Positions 22,817 through 28,771 of a DNA stretch of 28,771 nucleotides are shown here, piece after piece. The notes beneath the pieces were generated by a model. It was not told the DNA's origin. It searched no databases and saw only the letters and a list, made by a program, of their open reading frames with translations. This DNA comes from Spongospora subterranea (Eukaryota; Endomyxa; Phytomyxea; Plasmodiophorida; Plasmodiophoridae). How positions within the stretch are numbered: position 1 is the first letter of the stretch; each line of letters opens with the position of its first letter. Location: positions 1,231-30,001 of the forward strand of contig OUQQ01000244.1 of the NCBI GenBank assembly GCA_900404475.1, given 5' to 3'. The translations under genes and the position numbers were made by a program.

Positions 22817-24484
22817 ATGGGAGCTTGTTGGGTATGCCCACAAACCGGGACGAAATCGGTCATCACAAGGTGCCACAAATGTCCCCGAACGTTAGGGTTT
22901 GCTGTTGAGAAGCAGAATTTAGGTTCGGGAAATTCAGCCATATTGCTGAGGTGAATTGAACTCGGACGGTGGATGTAGAGCGTGAGTTCAATTTGATTAT
23001 CAGCCAGGGTGTCAGCCATTGTGGCCCTGTTTGTGCCAGAGTGTCGCCGGGAGTGTCAGCCTACGCGTCAAAGAGTTCAGGCAACTGATTGAGGTCAAGG
23101 TATAATAGGGTATTCCACCGTACTCTAACTGGGATGATTGATTCGTGGTGGTGTAGACGAAAGGTAGGCAAACACTTACGTCCATGAAATAATTTGTGAC
23201 TGACGCGCGTTCCAATGCAATGGATAATCGATGCAGATAATGTTCGCGTTTGATCATGTTGTTGAAATTTCGTAGTTTATTTAAACCATTCTAGGTGTTT
23301 GTGACGTTAAACGTCGCTATTCAGTACGAAATTCTTCCCGACAAAGTGTATGAAGCTTTTTACAAACTGCAAAACCCGACCAGTCAAATGGAATCATACA
23401 TTGTCGATGTGAGTCCAAGTTTTTGTAAAAATGTTTGCTCTACTTCTAACCAGTGATGCCTCCCTCAGGTTGTTCGCGCTCATATTCCTCAATTGGTACG
23501 TCAAATAGCGATTAGCAATAATGGGATCAAACTGAAGTGACGTCAGGACTTAGACAGTGTGTTCATCGAAAAAGAGGTATTTGCCTTCGCGACAACTTTG
23601 ATTTTGATGCGACTAACTGCTTACTCAACTTCAGAGTCTATCAGATCAGATAAAAATAGGTAGGAACAACACGATTGGAAACGTTCGCATCCATGACTGA
23701 CTTTGCTTTGTGAAATATTTTAAGAGCTAGGGGAAGCGATGGCAAATTACGGTTATCTTATATTGAAGACGTACACGACCTTACGTTTGCGTATGGAAAA
23801 TTGCTTTAATCCTCGACAGATTGATAACGGATATCGATCCGTCAAAAGAAATCAAGCAAGCAATGAACGAGATCGTGCGCCAACAGCGACTAAAAATGGG
23901 TTATAACCTCATCTGGTCGAAACATATTACGATTTATTTGTTATGTTGTGCTCAGCTGCTGAAGATCAAGGCGAAACTGCTCGAATCCTGGCCGTCGCCT
24001 CAGCCGAAGCCGAGGGTCAGAAGATTCGTATTCAGGCTGCGGCTGACGCCGAGGCTAAATTCCTGAATGGTGAAGGAATGGCCCGTCAACGTGCAGCGAT
24101 CATCAATGGTCGACAATGGTTACAGACTGTGGACGATCGATTGCTAAGATTTCTGTCCTTCAGGTATGCGGGATGATGTCAGCCATTTCTCCAACGTTGT
24201 TGACGACGTCGGAGCTCGAGATGTTTTACATTTGATTATTCTAACACGTGACCGCCTATCGTCAAACTGTGTCGGCAACTGAAATATGTTCAGAATATCT
24301 CGACACATTGAGAGATGTGGCCCATAAGTCGTCGGGCAACTCCATGTTCGTTCCTCATGGCCCAGGATCAGTGACAGCCTTGTCCGAGCAGGTATTTTCC
24401 ATTGCCCCAGGTGTCAACGCGCGTCAGATTCACCACGTTGATCAGATTCGTCAAGGGTTCGAGGACGCATCGAAAAGAACGTGA
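22817..24484 (+). CDS. Hypersensitive-induced-reaction-like SPFH/band-7 protein
   Basis: Membrane-microdomain scaffold of the stomatin/prohibitin/flotillin/HIR family. Exons: 22817-22869, 22916-22950, 23004-23099, 23157-23163, 23237-23241, 23295-23408, 23469-23495, 23547-23576, 23635-23659, 23725-23770, 23820-23899, 23956-24108, 24164-24247, 24294-24391, 24446-24484. From EFRFGKFSHIAE onward 280 residues read in one frame and match HIR: PGCQPLWPCL, SVSLRVKEF, VFVTLNVAIQYE, AFYKLQNPTSQ, VVRAHIPQL, MANYGYLILKTLITDIDPSKEIKQAMNEI, GEGMARQRAAIINGMRDDV, LTQYLDTLRDV, FVPHGPGSV, SEQIRQGF. The start MGACW offers Gly2 and Cys4 for acylation as in plant HIRs, but its splice to exon 2 is off by one nucleotide. 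Two of the internal exons are only 7 and 5 nt. Confidence 0.9.
23157..23163 (+). other. 7-nt microexon of the HIR gene
   Basis: ACGAAAG, flanked by GTGTAG upstream and GTAGGC downstream. Adds Thr-Lys and the first base of Asp. The introns on both sides are 57 and 73 nt. Confidence 0.7.
23237..23241 (+). other. 5-nt microexon of the HIR gene
   Basis: ATAAT, flanked by ATGCAG upstream and GTTCGC downstream. Completes Asp and adds Asn, restoring the TKDN-VFV block of HIR proteins. The following intron is 53 nt. Confidence 0.65.
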
Positions 24485-24647
24485 AACGGGACGTGAGTTT
24501 CAGTTGAATAAATCGCAAAACGATGTCTTTTGGTTAAAATTATTGGTGAAATCGGCTTCGAAGTTGAACTTTATTTGACAATAACTGCTATACAGACAAG
24601 TGGAGCGACGGCTGCGAATTCGTATAATTAGGAAAACCATGGAACGA

Positions 24648-26950
24648 TCAAGCGATGGCAGCTGCGTATCTGATATATGCATCCCGCGTTGCCTTCAACA
24701 GAAAATCCATGTGCTCATCGTCAAACGATTCATACGCTCGAAACTGTGTCTCGGATACAGCGAAGGTGACGTTGAGACATTCCGCTGAATGATCGGCGTC
24801 GAAGGCCTCGGCGCTGCTGAACATTCTCAGCACTAGATCCGGTAGGCACATCAGACGATATGGCGCCAGTTCGGCGTCAATCTTCGGGTCGTCGAACCTC
24901 ATCCACCCGTTCTCAAACCGCACCACATCCAGAACCGCCCGTCGGGCGATGTCGAAAAATGACTCTTTGGTCTCGTTCCATATTGCCAAATCCTGTTTGG
25001 TTGGACCATATTGCATGTTATCGAGAACCTCGCTGGCGTCCCGTTTCCCGAGAACAGGAGCGATAATGTTGGGGCGTTTCGACAAATATCTTTCCAGATC
25101 TTGGAGTTTACACCTTGCTTTGATCAGGGCGCTCCAGCAGAAGAATTCGCGAGCATCGTCGGGTTGCTCGAAAGGCGGCTCCGGTCTGGCGAACAATGTG
25201 TAAAGGTGAACGGCGTCGTCGAACTGGTTATCGGCGATGAACTGGCGGAAAAAGATATTGGCCTGATGGATGGCCGTTGAGATGTGCAAACCTTGGCAGG
25301 CGATAAGATCGTCGACGTCTTTCGATATGAACTCGCCATCCTCCGTCCTGGCCGGGACCATCATCACCAGCAGGCGCTGCTGGATCTGATGAACAACCTC
25401 GGGTGAGAACAGCTCAGCGGCACGACCCAGGAACCATTCTCTCGTGGCGTTATTGGCGCAAGCTCGAAGAACGGCAGCATACTCCTCAATCTGTCGAAAC
25501 AACCAAGTAAGTCCTCTGGCCATCAACACAAACGGTTCCAGAATTACTTTAATCGGTTCGGGTAAAGCCAACGTCGCCTCGGGTATGAGATGCTGTAAAT
25601 CGGGGGTGGTGCTCAAATACCTAAAAACAACCTGGCTCAAAACCGAATCGACCAATGCGATTTGGCGAACTATCGTCACCTGATGTAATGGACGATGATT
25701 CGGGAGTTGATATCGTCCTCGGTCGGAGCGTGGACCAGCGTTAGATAGAGTCGGGCGGCGAACTCGATGTAGGATGGGCGATGATACGACCGATCGCTAC
25801 TTTGGGAATCCATCGTGGAATAGAGCTCATTGGCCACCTCTTGGAAATTGTCCACGGCCAGATACTTGATGACCCGATTATAAGAGTCTTTATGGGCATC
25901 AGGATGGGCTTGGAAGAACGCCGATTCGGCCTTGTCCAGCAGCTGCCCGATCGATAACGGCGTCGGACGAACCACGAGCTGTTCGGGGTCGAGGGGCTCA
26001 CAGACTCGGAAATCCTGCGACGATCGCAGATAATCGTAGAGGAGCTGGTCACGATGAACGATCAGATAACAGGTGCAGGTCGCCCATATGTATTGCTGCC
26101 ACGTCGAGCAGGCCGGCAACACGTTGGCGATATCGCCAGACAGGATACCGTAGACGGCGCGCTCCCAGACCGAGGCGCCGTCCTGTGATGCCAACTGTCG
26201 GCACGTGTGTAACCACAGCCATCGGTGCGGATTGCCCTCGATCTGACCTTGCTCAACATGATAGGGAAGTCCCCCAGATAAGCTGACGGCGCGCCAATCG
26301 TGCCCGAACGCCTGGCACAACTGGAACACGGACGGAATCCTGAGGTTCTCGTCGCCTTGGGTTAATCGACCTGAAAGCAGTAATTGCCAGACGTAGTGCC
26401 AGAACATGGTCTCGGTCTTGACGTCCTCGGGGTGGATACGCGTCCCATCGCGCCATACGCCATCCGGATCTAACGAGGTCGACGGCGACGTCAATGTATG
26501 GGAGCAGGGCGTGCTCCAATCCATTGGAATAGACGAGTTCTCCTCCTGATTCCTCAGACGATGATCCTCTTCCGACCAGATCGCCAGCGACTGGGCCCGA
26601 CGCAGGACGTCGGATCGCTTGACTATCTCCTCCATGGCGATCCTGTGGCTGCGCGTGTGAACCCTGCTCATATCGCCATCGCACCGCTCCTCGCTAGAGA
26701 TACCGTTCAGGAACGTCCACACCGTGCGCTGCGCCTTCAGCGCCGATAGCTCGGCGACGACGTCCGATGGGTTCAAGGACAGTTCCCATGGGGCCGTGGT
26801 TCTCGATGTGGCGAACGTAGCGCCATCCACCGTCTGCGACAGCTCCAGGATTCGTTCGTCGATCGTGTCCATGATCTGCAGGATAGCGGTGTCGTTTTGG
26901 TCGGGGTCATGGGTGCCCGGATCGATGAGCCGCTGGGGATCTGAAGTCAT
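24648..26950 (-). CDS. NUP107: Nucleoporin Nup107 (Nup84 in yeast)
   Basis: Scaffold subunit of the Y-complex of the nuclear pore. Modelled as two exons, 25736-26950 and 24648-25679, over a 56-nt intron, giving 748 residues, all helical. The N-terminal part has RSDVLRRAQSLAIWSEEDHR and then the WHYVWQLLLSG, QLCQAFGHDWRAVSLSGG and WERAVYGILSGD repeats of the Nup84/Nup107 helical stack. The C-terminal part carries VVRFENGWMRFDD, RLMCLPDLVLRMFSSAEAF and LLKATRDAY, matching the GGWM-D, LCLP and C-terminal helices of Nup107. Human Nup107 is 925 residues, mainly because of a longer N-terminus. The intron is inferred; without it the two frames meet with a frameshift near 25680. The start ATG lies inside the duplicated block. 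Converges on HIR with 163 nt between them. Confidence 0.87.
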
Positions 26951-27195
26951 CGATATCGGGGGGAGTAGGGGGGAGTAGGGGGGAGTCCTCTTGGTCGTCA
27001 GTTGGCTGCTGGCGCCCCGAAATACCCCATGACACCCCAAACGCCCAACCCAAGTATACACCGTTACGGACTCCGTTATTCCAACATAAAACCAACTCAA
27101 CCACGCTCCAACCACCCTAATTGAAACATTGTGTTTAACCGAAAGATATACATTGGGAATCGATTCTAGCGCGCAAAGAACGAATCTTCCAATTT
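26891..27195. repeat. Direct repeat copy 1 (305 nt)
   Basis: Identical to 27197-27491 apart from one extra 10-nt G-rich unit (TAGGGGGGAG-type) near 26960-26985. It contains the NUP107 start codon and 5' flank. Confidence 0.95.
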
Positions 27196-27196
27196 N
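27196..27196. other. Single ambiguous base (N) at repeat junction
   Basis: The only N in the window lies exactly between the two copies of the direct repeat, which suggests a scaffold or contig join. Confidence 0.9.
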
Positions 27197-27491
27197 GTCG
27201 TTTTGGTCGGGGTCATGGGTGCCCGGATCGATGAGCCGCTGGGGATCTGAAGTCATCGATATCGGGGGGAGTAGGGGGGAGTCCTCTTGGTCGTCAGTTG
27301 GCTGCTGGCGCCCCGAAATACCCCATGACACCCCAAACGCCCAACCCAAGTATACACCGTTACGGACTCCGTTATTCCAACATAAAACCAACTCAACCAC
27401 GCTCCAACCACCCTAATTGAAACATTGTGTTTAACCGAAAGATATACATTGGGAATCGATTCTAGCGCGCAAAGAACGAATCTTCCAATTT
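27197..27491. repeat. Direct repeat copy 2 (295 nt)
   Basis: Second copy of the block, with two instead of three G-rich 10-nt units. It repeats the first 20 codons of NUP107 and its upstream flank, but runs on into unrelated sequence after 27491. Confidence 0.95.
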
Positions 27492-28771
27492 CTATCTGCA
27501 TCTGTTCTTATAAATTTCTGGTTGCGTGTCATGCTCTAAAGGAATAACCTCCAGAGTAACTTCGTGAGGATTGTTCATCCAATCCTAGAGGATTCTCGAC
27601 CATCTTTGACAATGAACACACGGCAATTGCCTCTTCCAACCCCGAATATCTCAAATACAACTCATCATCAGGTTCGTCTTTGGAAAATTTACACAGAGCA
27701 CTTGAGAACCATCGACTATGGTGTATTTGAATTCGACTAAATCACCGACAGCACTTCGCTCTCCACAACGATCGTGCAACGCGAACGAGCGCCCATTACT
27801 CTTTTGACGAAGACCGATAATCTCCAGACGGCTATGAAACTGTCCATGGGTGAAGTCCATCATTCTCGAGACTTTCGGATCATGACAACTTTTGAGCACA
27901 GTCCAAAAATTACTTCAAGTTCACCTTTGGGTCCTCAGATGAAATTAACCCATCCACAGGTATTAGCATTGTTAAAGTTGCCATCAAAGGCCCTGTTCCA
28001 AGATGCTCAAGCTGCAAAATGCCAATAATTCGAGCTGTTTGGAGAGTATCGCTAACTCGGACTACCAATACACAACACCATTCAAAGCAAACAGTTTCCT
28101 TTCATTGCAACGAAGAATGTATCAACTCAATTAGATCTAAAGAACATCGGGTAGGGCAGAATTGAGGCTAATCAACGATGATCAAATCAAACACAAGCAA
28201 ACACTCGTTGTGACAGCGCATCTGTAAACTTGAGATCATTTGAATAGCAATTGTTTGCATCGTAGTCGACATCCGTGTCAATAATCACGGATGGATTTGA
28301 ATTGAAAAATATGTTTCCATGCTCTTGACCGACTTCTGAAATTATATGTTTGTCACAGTCATATCCATTATGGACTTATTGGTTGAATTAATTGTACCGA
28401 AACTGTTGTGTTTATTCCCTTCTCAACCAGGAGTAGCGATTGTTTATCGATGTGGTAGATTCCAACGAGAGTGTGCAAACACTAGGAATCTACCTACCCA
28501 TATCGCCAGGTGCAGTTGCAGTATTCCCATTTAGATCAGGATTATGGGGATTTGCGCCTCTCTTCAACAGATACCTGATCAAAACGTTTCTATAACATCA
28601 ATTTAATTGATGGGGTGATTGGTGTCAAATATGGACTAGGACCAACCGATTACACTCAATAGCCCTCTGAAGAAGTGTTGCCCCATCATTGCCCGCGTGA
28701 TTGACATTAATAGTTTTGATCATTGATATGATGATTTTGTCTGTCCTGTTGGCAAATGAGTGGGAATTTCG
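27492..28771. other. AT-rich end of window without an assigned gene
   Basis: No intact gene. A minus frame of 82 codons (27651-27899) contains GRSFALHDRCGERSAVGDLVE, compositionally protein-like, but no family is recognised and no clean splice sites were found around it. A 62-codon plus frame at 28346-28534 is likewise unassigned. Both could be remnants of mobile elements or exons of a gene that continues outside. Confidence 0.35.

Noticed and set aside
25676..27400. A 574-codon minus-strand frame running through the N and both repeat copies as one long protein
   Set aside because: The part upstream of 26950 repeats the NUP107 start region across an ambiguous base and is explained by a false duplication; the real start is the ATG at 26950.

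Overview
This is nuclear DNA of an intron-dense unicellular eukaryote. Nearly every gene I could assemble is cut by spliceosomal introns of about 40-80 nt with mostly GT-AG ends. TAA, TAG and TGA all work as stops, and no operon, Shine-Dalgarno or phage signal is visible. The gene set mixes a plant-type vacuolar sorting receptor, a hypersensitive-induced-reaction (HIR) SPFH protein, LRRC45 (a centriole-linker family, so a flagellate or centriole-bearing cell), a six-TM K+ channel with a cyclic-nucleotide-binding fold, and a decayed pogo-type transposase. That fits a flagellated protist, perhaps a stramenopile, but I cannot prove the lineage from sequence alone.

Layout: COX6B (+) converges on the vacuolar sorting receptor (-) at 0.4-2.7 kb. 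A roughly 1.9-kb stretch follows with a pogo transposase remnant and one orphan exon. An 11-exon HSP110 chaperone (+, 4.6-7.6 kb) ends 74 nt from the end of an unidentified coiled-coil protein (-, 7.7-9.6 kb), which is divergent from a K+ channel gene (+, 10.5-13.5 kb). LRRC45 (+, 13.8-16.2 kb), ATG9 (+, 16.65-19.1 kb), an SLC35-type nucleotide-sugar transporter (+, 20.1-21.7 kb), a small unknown two-exon gene (+, 21.8-22.2 kb) and the HIR/SPFH gene (+, 22.8-24.5 kb) follow in one direction. NUP107 (-, 24.6-26.95 kb) converges on HIR. The last 1.8 kb holds a duplicated about 300-bp block split by a single N, most likely an assembly join, and otherwise little.

All exon models were built by hand from reading-frame continuity, splice consensus and remembered family motifs. 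The assembled CDS close in frame except for the first HIR junction. The functions are mostly unlinked housekeeping: respiration, vacuolar sorting, protein folding, autophagy membrane supply, Golgi sugar transport, nuclear pore and membrane microdomains.

The most notable signals are two introns in ATG9 that appear to have AT-AC ends, two consecutive microexons (7 and 5 nt) in the HIR gene that encode the expected residues TKDN, a receptor tail nearly identical in plan to plant VSR tails, and a channel whose nucleotide-binding cassette appears to have lost its arginine.
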